The notes under the pieces were generated by a model. It was not told the DNA's origin. It was given only the letters and a program-made list of their open reading frames with translations, and made no database searches. Both the position numbers and the translations under genes were made by a program. From Solenopsis invicta (taxonomy: Eukaryota > Arthropoda > Insecta > Hymenoptera > Formicidae), in the NCBI RefSeq assembly GCF_016802725.1, contig NC_052670.1, forward strand, positions 13,226,141 to 13,290,140: DNA of 64,000 nucleotides, given 5' to 3'. Positions 1 through 9,963 of this stretch are shown here, piece after piece. The stretch's first letter is position 1, and each line of letters starts with the position of its first letter.

Positions 1-431
1 AACCTTGTTGAAACTTTTACAACAGATCAATCTTACTAACCGACATCTAAAGTTCCTTAATTGGCCACGAATATGAAAAGTTATTAGTATAAAAGAATTA
101 TCTAGACATACGTAAATAATACCTCCAAAGAAGATTGTTACGCTATGAATGAGAAATGTTAATTCAAACTGTGGACTTTTATCTGTATCGTAGAAATGAT
201 ATGTCTGAAGTGGTAACGGCTTATTTCTGTCTGTTAAATTCATTGTATCTGATACTTCTATACCCAAATAAGGAGGAACAGCCAATCCAATGAACACTAC
301 TACCACGAAAATATATCCAATCATCATGATTGATCGAGCAATTCGAGCTTGTTTTATCATGACATCTTTTTCTGTTTCAATCTTTACTGCTATCCAATCT
401 TCCGCCATCATATTTACGATCGAAAAGAAAA
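1..431 (-). CDS. OR-A exon 3 (continues past window start)
   Basis: The acceptor AG is at 432-433, preceded by a pyrimidine-rich tract on the minus strand. The exon encodes about 143 residues including FFSIVNMMAEDWIAVKIE, a hydrophobic helix (MMIGYIFVVVVFIGLAVPPY), the loop LPLQTYHFYDTDKSP and HIRGQLRNFRCRL. These align residue for residue with exon 3 of OR-B. No donor is seen before base 1; the frame is open to the window edge. Confidence 0.88.
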
Positions 432-3400
432 CTTGAAAATATAAATAGATAGAAACAAAAATTGTATTGTTAAAACAAAAGAGAAGGTGGTAATACGGTT
501 CCTTTTTTACATTGTGTACAACTTTGTAAGCAATCAATATTTTAAATTGAAGACTTAACTTTTATATTCGTTATTATGTTGTTCAATTGGTACTATATTT
601 AAATTTATGAAATATTTATTATTTTGGTTGTTATAAAAATGTGACCATATTGCATAATGGGTCAAAAGGAAATATGGATGATGACATACTCTTTTCTTCA
701 GAAATAAATTTAAAAAGTTTTGTTATAAAATTATATACTCATTCAAATTTAACAAAAGTACTGCAAATATGCAAATGTATGTATGTACATGTAACTTTCT
801 CCACGTACAGACTGCATTATTGAAAATCCATTCAACATGTAATATAACTTTGTAATTTAGTAACAGAAGTACAATCAATATTATCGAATAATTATTTCGA
901 TATAAAATCTTTAAAAATATAGTCTTAAACTTACCTATTGAGGTATTATCATGGTTAAATGGCAACATAGAATTTCACGATATTGTTTATCTTTGTATAA
1001 CTCAAAACGTGTATAGTAGACACGTTTTGAATTATGTACAGTGGAATGAAATGTTAAATAACATTAAAGAAAAATTAAAATGTACATACATTCGTGTGAT
1101 TCCTCCAAGTTTAAAATTAATGAAGAAGTACATGTAAATAAATGCTAAAATGATACCAAATATTTAAAAGTAAAGAGTTTTATAACAAATGCCAGTTGTT
1201 ACACTGCAATATGGCAAACAGCAAACAAATAAACCCGTAATTAATCATTAGAATTCGCCACCTAATAGTGGAGATATTACATATATTTATAAGGATAACA
1301 GTACCACTTCCTCTTTACTAAAATATTGAGTCACTTGAATACATATGTCATTTATAGTATTTTCGAACTGAAGAATGAATCGTACGTATTCTGTAATTTA
1401 TTTAAATGCTATATGCGATGTTATATATAAGTCTAAATTACATTTAATTTCTGATAATAGATTTTATAATCGATATAATATGTTTATAATAATCAGTTTT
1501 TATAATAAATCAAAAAGTAATTTAACGAAACGATGGAATACAATATAAAATTTTATAAAATTTTATTTTAAATAATTCTGAATGTACCTGTTCGTTTCCA
1601 GTGCATAATAACATATTTCATTGAAATCATTATGAAGGGCAATGCCAATTGTAAATTGCTGATTAGAAATACCATATCGCCCCATGTTTGGATAATTGCA
1701 TAAATCAACGGAATTTCACTAACAAACAGTAACGAAGTTAAAATGAAGCCTACACGAATTTGAGACCATAAACGTGCAAATTTGTCGGTTTTAGGCCACA
1801 AGCCGATTAGTTCCAAACCTAAGTAATGTAGTTCCACTGCCCATAGAAAATCTATTAATTTTCAAGATACAAAATATTTGAGCATTTATTATACATAATA
1901 TATGCAGGGTGTCCTATAAGAAAAGAATGGTCGAGCGCTCGTATGCAGGTAGAATGAACCAAATTGAGTCGAAAAGTCCGGTAACATTTTGCAATTTCCG
2001 CAATAGTTAACGAGTTATTAATTTATAAAGATATCTGACTTAGTCCGGCCTATCGCCAAATCCAAACGCGCGACGAAATGTGGCCGTCCAGCGATCGAAG
2101 TTGCTAGATGCGCATACTGATCTCTCAACGCGTATCGAAAAAGATGAAATTGAGAGCTCGACTGAGTCCCGTAGATTCCTGATCCATCATACCTAACAAT
2201 GACTGATACTTAATACAATACTTGGTCATAAGCAGAGAGGAACCTGAGAGCGGCCATGCCGGCCTTTCTTCCTGTAAAGCTTGATGCACAATGAAAAGCA
2301 CAAGCAATAGAAGCAAGGAATAATAATAGGCAATAGATTTTAATCAATCAGAAGCCGCAAAAAATATCTACGAATCAATCAGAAGTTTCAAAATCTATTG
2401 CCTGTTGTTGCCTGTGCTTCTCATTGTGCAATAGGCTTAACGCTTGAATTTCGGACGCATTAACGACTCACATCCATTTTGATCGGAATATGAACTAAAA
2501 TCACATCCATTTTGCGACATTGCCGATAAAAATGGTTCAAGTATGTGCTAAAATAATGTAAAGGGATTGAGCAGGTACTCATAGTCATATTTATAAGTAT
2601 ATGATATTTAAAATAATATTTAAGATGATTATAATTAAGATGATGCTTAAGATGATTTTAAATATAAGAATCGAAAAAAAGATTATTAAATATTATATAT
2701 TTAAAAGATGTAAACGTGGAGCTCAAATTATATTTAAAAAATACTTATGAAAGAAAAAGATATTTTGTATTGAAATTTGTACATTTGCACGAAATGTTTG
2801 GTAAATTAATTTTTACCAAATTTACTTTACTTAGAAAATTTTCCGTCTTTTCTACGTTGATACGCATAAATTTCTTCTATAAATTACGGAGTAATGTAGT
2901 GCATAATTAGTATTCTGTCGTATAATAAAATACCAAATTGCGCCAATAAATAATGATACATAATGAATACGATTTTATGAGGTTTTTGTGCTGTGTATAT
3001 TCTTGTATACAATAAATGTATACAATAATCAACAAATTATTGCACGTATTTTACGATTTAATTAATAATCCTATTTTAACTCATTTATTATAAGGTAATG
3101 GATTCGACGTTATATTTATCTGTAATACTCTTTCACAGATTCATTACTTCAATATGGAACAAATAATTTTGTTTCACTCACTGACACAATACGCAGCAAT
3201 AGAGTTATAACTACGTTGCGAATACGTTAATTTGTAAAATACAAATACACGATTCAAAATATCGCGACGTTTGAAATAATTATTACTCTAGCGGACAGTT
3301 GCGTGCATAAGATAATTACAAACAATTCCCAAAGTAACAGATAAAATTATAAATAGCAGACAACTCACCTCTAAGGTTGCTCCGCCGATGCCCGATGCCG

Positions 3401-3456
3401 TCCTGAATCTCCTTCTGCTCTTCTCTTGTTTCTTCGTGGCAGGTTTTCCATGGCAT
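1..3456 (-). CDS. Odorant receptor gene OR-A, 5' part (partial at left window edge)
   Basis: Seven-transmembrane insect odorant receptor; with the co-receptor Orco it would form a ligand-gated cation channel in olfactory neuron dendrites. Visible coding exons are 1588-1851 and 431 down to base 1, plus a tentative first exon at 3369-3456. Frames join: exon 2 ends in phase 1 and exon 3 begins with two bases that complete a Val codon. Family marks are ELIGLWPK near the N-terminus, AEDWIAVKIE before the second helical block, and LPLQTYHFYDTDKSPQFELTF in the extracellular loop, closely matching OR-B downstream. The reading frame is still open at base 1 after about 261 residues; receptors of this family have about 390-400, so the C-terminal third lies outside the window. 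No stop or frameshift is seen in exons 2 and 3. The ligand cannot be inferred. Confidence 0.85.
432..1587 (-). other. OR-A intron 2, with dispersed repeat
   Basis: AT-rich intron between exons 2 and 3. Bases about 990-1280 hold a diverged copy of a repeat found again near 27.5 kb (see repeat entries). No further exon was recognised. Confidence 0.7.
990..1280. repeat. Dispersed repeat family R1, copy 1
   Basis: Shares a collinear but diverged sequence with 27470-27785. Landmarks in both are a GTTAAATAACA block, then GAAGTA followed by AAGTGCTAAAAT or AATGCTAAAAT, then TTTAAAAGTAAA, and finally TTAGAATTCGYCACYTAATA. No coding potential is seen. The ends and class are not defined. Confidence 0.55.
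1588..1851 (-). CDS. OR-A exon 2
   Basis: This exon is bounded by an acceptor AG at 1852-1853 and a donor GT at 1586-1587 (CAG followed by GTACAT). It encodes DFLWAVELHYLGLELIGLWPK, then a hydrophobic helix (VGFILTSLLFVSEIPLIYAI) and LISNLQLALPFIMISMKY. The AG-ATTTT acceptor and the phase (two bases completing an Asp codon) are identical in OR-B exon 2, so a small upstream exon ending in phase 1 is required. Confidence 0.88.
2281..2434. mobile_element. Foldback MITE inserted in left arm of the composite
   Basis: A hairpin of about 155 bp: TTGATGCACAATGAAAAGCACAAGCAAT on the left pairs with the complementary TTGCCTGTGCTTCTCATTGTGCAAT on the right. It has no counterpart in the right arm of the surrounding inverted repeat, so it was probably inserted later. 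Confidence 0.6.
3369..3456 (-). CDS. OR-A candidate first exon (tentative)
   Basis: This is a short open frame beginning MPWKTCHEETREEQ and ending AGA-G before a good donor, GTGAGT. The final G would pair with AT of exon 2 to give the required Asp codon, so the phase fits. An in-frame TAA lies 33 nt upstream of the ATG. Against it: it lies inside the long-inverted-repeat composite (1905-5867), the 29 charged residues do not resemble the 9-residue start of OR-B, and another phase-compatible start exists near 2185-2225 (MTKYCIKYQSLL). It may be an exonised repeat. Confidence 0.35.
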
Positions 3457-4127
3457 GACACTCAGGCTCGGATTTCCATTATCTAGTTAATTAACTTATG
3501 GTTAAACTTAACTTGAAGTTTTAGCCAATAAGCTTTACCTATAGCATCATCATGGATGAAGCCCATAAAACATCTGGTGAAATTTAACCTTCAGTTAATC
3601 AAATAATGACAAACCGAACCTCACTCGCGAAAACATCGATTAATGATTAATTACATTTCACGATAAAGAATAGACGATCGCGCAGTATTTCGTACAGCAC
3701 TCCCGACGTTCACGTGACAATCACAAAATACTTTATTATATTACGACGGAAAAATCAAAGCATTACCGTACGTGCGCGAATAAGCTATAAAGCTATTTGA
3801 CATTTTGATCTGCGACCTTTCGTATAATAATTAAAAAACAGGGCCGGCGGATTTAATCTGGAACCACACAATACGACGTGATTAATAAAGCGGATTAATA
3901 CTTAATTGCAACGCGATGGACCATTCAAAAATACAAGTACATGATTCAGTTAATATTTCGCCAGATAACACACGGAATAGCTCGCGATGTTACCTGCTCG
4001 CTCGAATCTCGGAACGCGAATGATAGCGCAGCGACATTGCGTAAACACATCGCACTATACACAAGAGCAACGAACTCCAAGGTCGTGTATCAGCCAAATT
4101 TCTCGAAATGTTTAAAGCGTCGTATGT

Positions 4128-4468
4128 AGACTCCGCATTACGTGCACGCCGCGCCGTCTCTGTTAAATGCCTCACTCGGGTTGTTGACCACGCATGATCC
4201 CGTACGATAGGCGGCACACCGCGCGCCATCTGGCCTTCCTCCCCACTCTCCTCAGTCACTCGATCATTCGCACTACGCGAGGCACACGTGCACCCATCGA
4301 CCACGTGCGTCTCGGATAGTACGAACGACCGAGCGACCGAGAAGAGTGGGGAGGCTGGCCAGACGGCGCGCGGCGTGCCGCCTGTCTTACGGGACCGCGC
4401 GCGGTCAACAACCCGAATGGAGCATTTAAATGGAGATGGCGCGGCGTGCACGTAATGCGAAGTCTCTC
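4128..4468. repeat. GC-rich long hairpin (arms about 160 bp)
   Basis: A near-palindrome of about 340 bp. Matching arm blocks are CGCATTACGTGCACGCCGCG, CGGGTTGTTGACC, GGCGGCACACCGCGCGCC and CTCCCCACTCT, each present in complement in the right arm in the correct order. It is far richer in GC than its surroundings. It creates long open frames on both strands, including a 153-codon minus frame at 3990-4451, that are by-products of the palindrome. Confidence 0.8.
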
Positions 4469-4496
4469 GCTGCGCGAGGCTGCCGTTTTTTGATCA

Positions 4497-4726
4497 ATGG
4501 CCTAATTTACACCAAGTACTTGATACACAAACTAACTAGTAATTTTTTATTAAATTATCGTAATTTCGGCAATAAATTTAAAGAATACTATATTAAGCTG
4601 GTACAATATGAATCGAGATAATTAAATATATGTATTATGTATAACACGCATTGTCGAAAGTAAGATAATTTAATAAAAAGTCACGAGTTACGCGTATCAA
4701 GGGCTAGGTGTAAACTAGGCCAATGA
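4497..4726. mobile_element. MITE family M1, short copy
   Basis: Terminal inverted repeats of about 30 bp: GGCCTAATTTACACCAAGTA on the left and the complement of GGTGTAAACTAGGCC on the right. Related termini bound a longer element at 25146-26298. About 230 bp with no coding sequence. Confidence 0.6.
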
Positions 4727-5089
4727 CTTTTAGGGAGATCTTCTTCCGTCGCACCGAAATTGCTTCAGTGTTGAATAACTTGATGATAAAAAATCGTAGA
4801 GCGCTCAACAAATACGTAAGTTAAAAGTAAAGATTCACGCTATTGTATGCTGCAAATCACATTTGCATGATTTTTATTTCACGTTGTGGAACTTTGCAAA
4901 ATTTGTATAAAATTTTAACGTTTGACGACGGATTTTTTTATGAAATTTGCAAAGCAGATTTAAACTATTTTTATTGGCAGTGTCGCAAAATGGATGTGAT
5001 TTTAGTTCACATTTCGGCCAAAATAAATGTAAGTCGTTAGTGCGTCGGAAATTCGAGCGTTATAGGAAAAAAGCCGGCATGACCGCTTC

Positions 5090-5211
5090 AAGTCCGAATT
5101 CATAGACATTTCTCAGATCTTAAATCTGTCTTTTTTTGGTCTTGTTCACTACGTTACCATACGTGAGATAAAGACAGATTTGAGATCTAAGAAACGTTGA
5201 ATTTGGACCTC
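5090..5211. mobile_element. Foldback MITE inserted in right arm of the composite
   Basis: A hairpin of about 120 bp: AGTCCGAATTCATAGACATT and CAGATCTTAAATCTGTCTTT on the left; the complementary AAAGACAGATTTGAGATCTA and TTGAATTTGGACCT on the right. It interrupts the inverted-repeat arm that otherwise continues on both sides. Confidence 0.65.
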
Positions 5212-6067
5212 ATGTTCTTCTGTAATTATAAGTTACACAATGATTGTCAGATTACTGTATAGCCATTAACAATAGAGTGCGCATGTACTTTGTGTGCTCT
5301 GCGCAAGTGCACGGTGCCGCCTCCCGACTACAAAGCATCTGTAATACGACACAAATCTTGCCACTAAATATGCTATACGTTCCAATAGATGAGATATACA
5401 ATATATCAAGCTAAACAAAGAATACAAGATCTATGTACTTATACTTTGCTTGTATTTTATCCTTTACTATCCCTCTATACTCTCGTGAAATAATCATTAA
5501 GTCTTTTACATTCGCTATAGTTATCTTTTTACATAAGTCGCAATACATGATCGCGCTATTTATTGTTAGTACACTGATTGTGAGAAATCGATTCAATTCA
5601 CGATATTTTTGTTAATAGTAACATTACAGAACTGAAATCACAAAACAGTACTAATATAGCATAAAGGCTCATAAAAAATGGTTGCGAGCAAATTACCTTC
5701 ACTTTTTCTATCTTTTCTGATGTCTGCGGTGTAAATTTCCGCAGTTAGTTACTCAATAACTCGTTAACTATTGCGAAAATTGTAAAATGACTTTTTGACT
5801 CACAATCAGTTTATTTTGCTCTACTTCCATATAACGACTACTTGTCCATTTCTTATAAAACACCCTGTGTACATATGTATATAATAGAGAAAGGAGAAAG
5901 ACAAAGGGAAGGATGGTGGAAGAGGAGAGAGGAAGGATGCATTTGTGAGATAGCAGAAAGTTAAGAATTTTAGCTTTTAAAATTCAAATTATACGACAAT
6001 TATACAAGATATCATGATATCTCATTATTCCACACGTATCTCGCGTCTCCCATCTTTTCTTTATTAA

Positions 6068-6612
6068 GAGGATGCTATAGTGACCGAAGAACTTCCTCGA
6101 CGTCGGCATTGCAGATTATTTTTCGAGGGAGACCAGGCTATCGCTCTTTGTCCAACGCATAGATCTGTCTTTGTTTTTCGATTATTTCGCCATCTGCGAA
6201 AAGACCTATCAACTACAGTCACTGCTCTTCTTGCCATCGTTTACGTGCGCTAAGCGAAATTTGGACACATACAGCTGTTCACCTATTAAACTTTTTTGTT
6301 AGGTTGTTGACTAAAACGATACACAGTCAGTGTTGTGTGTTAGAGTTTTCTGAAGTTCGCCCTGGTCTCATTTTATACATACGAGCTACAGAACGTCAGT
6401 AAATAACAAAAACTAACCTTGATTGACAGATCCACGAAACGAAAATAAATGAATTTTTAACTTTTTGATCGACTTTCTCATAAAATTTACCAGAGCAGAC
6501 TTTATTTTGGTGCGTACTTTTATTTTGCAAAAGGATTTTTTGATCTGTAAAGCCAATTCAAAAATTAATGAACACTGTAATGGTCGGTAATTTCCGTCAG
6601 TATAGCATCCTC
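6068..6612. mobile_element. piggyBac-type MITE with TTAA target site
   Basis: An element of 545 bp flanked by TTAA on both sides (6064-6067 and 6613-6616). Terminal inverted repeats begin GAGGATGCTATAGTGACCGAA, and the right end reads in complement GAGGATGCTATACTGACGGAA, two mismatches in 21. TTAA duplication is the signature of piggyBac transposition. No transposase frame is present, so it is non-autonomous. Confidence 0.78.
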
Positions 6613-6739
6613 TTAATATTTTGATAAAAGATTATAGAAAAATACATCATGCAAAAGATTAATTTTAAGTTTTGGCTATTTTTCAAGTTCCGAGAAGTGT
6701 AAATGTAAATAACATATTATGTTTATCTTGGAAAAACAT

Positions 6740-7325
6740 TAGAAACATAAGAAATTATCTTACAAGGAAAGGCTCCGAGGTGTTCTCCTCTGAATTTGAT
6801 GAGCTTTTAATATGTTGTAGTACAGATAAAAATAAGAGACACGCACTTTTCTATACGTCCATTTTTACTTTTAAGGGGTGAAACAACCCTTTGAAGAAAA
6901 TTGATTTTTTTTTAAGCGTATATTGTCGAAACTATAAGAGATAGAGAAAAATGTTTTAATTGAGAATTAAACGGCTTGAAGAGTACTTCATAACAGTAAT
7001 TAAAAAAATTTTTTTATCACTGATGAGAAAACATTAAAAAAAAATTTTTTTTTAATTTTCTTTATCACTGTTATAAAGTATTTTTTAAGCCATTTAACTT
7101 TCAATTAAAACATTTTTCTCTATCTCTTATAGTTTTGAGGATATACGCTTTGAAAGAAAAAAAACGATTTTCTTCAAAAGGATGATTTACCCCCTAAAAT
7201 TAAAAACGAACACGTATAAAAAAATACGTGTTTCTTATTTTTATCTGTACTACAACATATTATAAGCTCGTAAAATCGGAGGAGGACACCTCGGACCATT
7301 TCCTTGTTAGATTTAGAAATTCTTA
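6740..7325. mobile_element. Long foldback element family F1, copy 1
   Basis: Two arms of about 260 bp in inverse orientation around a short centre near 7040. Shared blocks include AATATGTTGTAGTACAGATA, the CCGAGGTGT segment and ATAAGAGATAGAGAAAAATG. A second copy lies at 39360-40600. No coding sequence was recognised. Confidence 0.75.
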
Positions 7326-7820
7326 GATTTAGATCTAAAAAAAATTTTCATGATTTGCAGTAAATGCATATCGTCAAGTATGTTGCAGTAAATGCACATT
7401 AGAGGATAAAATATAAAAAAATAAAACAAAGAAAATTTTCAATTCGTACTATTACATTCCACTACGGGTTCTACTACGTGATATGATAAGTAGTAAATCA
7501 ATTTTAAGAAATTAATCAATTATAGTCGAATATGTGAGGATGAAACTACTACGGTTGATCAATTTTTTATAGCTTAAAGCTTATTACATCTATTGTAGAC
7601 CGGACTTATTCTTCGCCCTGCGTGTAACCACCGACTACTCGATTTTCGCTTTAAAAAAATCTGTATTACGATATCGAGGAGATTCAGGCTTTAGAATCCC
7701 CTATATAATTTGTACATCATCTCGGAACTTCTTCATGTTGTTCAAAAAAGAACCATAACTTAACATCATTTTTTAAAATATAAATTATTACTGATAGAGA
7801 TTTGATAAATGATTAAACAA

Positions 7821-7976
7821 AGGGTCGGTTTCACCAGCGTCATTAAATTAATCGGCCGATTAATTATGATTTTTCTATTGGAATTAACTAATCGTTAGGT
7901 GGAAATGACCAGCAATAATTAATTACGGTTGATAATAAATCGGTCGATCAATTTAATAGTGTTGGTGAAACCGATT
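7821..7976. mobile_element. Foldback MITE with GGTTTCACCA ends
   Basis: The ends GGGTCGGTTTCACCAGCGTC and the complement of GTGTTGGTGAAACCGATTC are inverted. The pairing continues inward through ATTAATCGGCCGATTAATTA and its diverged complement. About 156 bp, non-coding. Confidence 0.7.
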
Positions 7977-8799
7977 CAAATAGTTTGTAGCACGTTGTAA
8001 TAAAGAATATAGAATATTAATTGCATTAATGTTCTATAAAATAGAACATTAATTCTTAAATTAATATAAAAAATTAGAAATATAGAACATTTGTACTATG
8101 TATTATGTTATAGTTAGTACCATTGTAACCTGAAGATGTCGAAATATCCATGTTATTGACTAACATGATAAGACTACTGTTTCGTTTTTTCAACTCCAAG
8201 ATAGAAAGTGAGCATCACGCATGCTTGTGAAATAAGTACTTATAAGAACTTAACGGGTTTGCGATCCCTTTTGCGAAAGGGATATTAAATATTAAAAGTG
8301 TTACCCCTAGTTCGACGACAGTTCATTTTGCAAAAACTTCTTGAGAATAGTAGTAAGTAAAAAATTGGAACTATTTATTAGACGGTATAAGAGGATATAC
8401 ATTGTTTATCAGAGTTTACAAGTTCGCCAATTAGAAACTTTTTTCTGTCTTACGATAGAAAACGAAAAAAAGTTGTGTGAAAAAAAAGCTGTATACTGAA
8501 AAATGTATAAGATGCTCGGAAAGGGAGCAACCACTTTTGAATTCTTCTTTATAACCCATTAGAAGTTTGTTGAATTCCATGGTGGTTACTTGAAGTTTTT
8601 GACTGTTTGTAATGCTTTTTTGGTTGAAATTAGTTACCAAAGATCACATGATGTTGTCTCTGAAATAAAGATTATCATAAATTTTGACTGTACCTCTTTG
8701 CAAGAAACGGATTGTTTGAAAATTTGTTTTAAATAGTATAATCGAAATATTTGTATAAAATGTATAATATTTTATATGTAATTAGTAATCCAAAATGTG

Positions 8800-8895
8800 T
8801 GCGACTGTATAGCGCAGAAAATTGTGCATGTGCTCTGCTCTGTATCGAAAATCCGGATTCGATCCAATCAGAAACATCGGATTTTATTTGATTGC
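8800..8895 (+). repeat. Candidate tRNA-derived SINE, copy 1
   Basis: TAGCGCAGAAAATTG resembles a pol III A box and GGATTCGATCC, about 40 nt downstream, resembles a B box. A diverged copy with the same two blocks in the same order lies at 44481-44570. A clear tail and target duplications were not found. Confidence 0.35.
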
Positions 8896-9255
8896 TACCT
8901 TTTGGAAAGCAAATTACCAAAAGTATCTTGCCATGAAAACTTCTATGGGTTGATTTAAACTAGCATTAAAATTGTAGATCCCATATATCTGTAAACTGTA
9001 AAAATAACACATCACAGAAATGTGATATGTTGTTTGAAATCACTACGGTTTTGATTAAGAAGGCTAAGGATCGAGAAGGAAAATCCAAAATATTTGAGCT
9101 CCAAATTATAATCGTTTTATAACATGTGAAATAATATCAACCATATTTAAAATATAAGTATTTCAAATAATGTTTTATGTAGCACTTTGTCAATGTTAAA
9201 TATTTATTAATTGTTCTTATCATTATGTTTATTATATACAATTCTATGATACATA

Positions 9256-9309
9256 TTATTCACGTCGGGCAAGCAAAACCGATATATAACCACCTGATGT
9301 TTTTAATAA
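9256..9309 (-). CDS. OR-B exon 7 (last coding exon)
   Basis: Acceptor TTTCAG at 9310-9315. The exon encodes LLKTSGGYISVLLARRE then TAA. This is the conserved C-terminal exon of hymenopteran odorant receptors and starts in phase 0, as exon 6 requires. Confidence 0.9.
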   Translation of the reverse strand, partial: LLKTSGGYISVLLARRE

Positions 9310-9927
9310 CTGAAATAAAAATAAATTGTTTTAAGAATTGTATCACATCACTTAATATTTTTGACGAAAATATATATTATAAATATTAAATCTCAATTCT
9401 TTCTTTAAAGAAACAAATGTTATTTAAAAAGTTTTTGTAATTAAATGTTTACTTACGCTGCAAAAAGCATTCATAGTTAAAGGAAAGATTTTCCCAACAG
9501 TTACGTAAAGTGGTTTGTTTGCACGAGATATTAATAAAATTAAATTTCTGGCTTGTTTTGGTTCTAATTTATACCAACGATATTCACACGCAGCTTGATA
9601 AACACCTTCACACTATAATAATATACATTTATCAGATTTTGCAAAAACGTTTAATATGAATTTATTAATCTTAAATAATTAATTACTGTATTTTACAAGA
9701 CTTTATGGGTAATAGGACATGAAATGTCAATTAAAATGTACGTGTCTCTTTAAAAAAATATTTTAAGTAATGTCTATAAGCCATTGTCTTAATTTTTACT
9801 TTTACAAAGTATAATAAATAGTGTTAGATTTTATTTTTTAAAAATTAACATTATATTCAATTGCAAGTCCACGGGTATCTGTTTAATTTTCATGTTATGA
9901 TTATTTTAATACAATAGCATATAAACG

Positions 9928-9963
<36 letters not shown>

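Larger units (their letters stand above)
1905..5867. mobile_element. Composite long-inverted-repeat element (about 4 kb)
   Basis: The ends are imperfect terminal inverted repeats: CAGGGTGTCCTATAAGAAA at 1905 and its complement TTTCTTATAAAACACCCTG at 5867. Each is followed inward by a shared GCAATAGTTAACGAGTTATT segment. Further inverted pairs lie deeper: about 2246-2277 with 5058-5092 and about 2430-2550 with 4955-5065; the latter contains ACTAAAATCACATCCATTTT and its complement. The arms carry separate MITE insertions (2281-2434 on the left, 5090-5211 on the right). No transposase frame was recognised, so it is a non-autonomous element or two facing copies of one. It occupies intron 1 of OR-A and flanking DNA. 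Confidence 0.6.
3457..9255. other. Intergenic region between OR-A and OR-B
   Basis: No gene was recognised. The region is made of the right half of the composite element, the GC-rich hairpin, several MITEs, a piggyBac MITE, a foldback element and AT-rich filler. Bases 8100-9250 carry little beyond the SINE-like repeat. Confidence 0.6.

Noticed and set aside
3990..4451. A 153-codon minus-strand open frame
   Set aside because: It lies across the GC-rich palindrome, which removes stop codons on both strands; no domain or splice context is visible.
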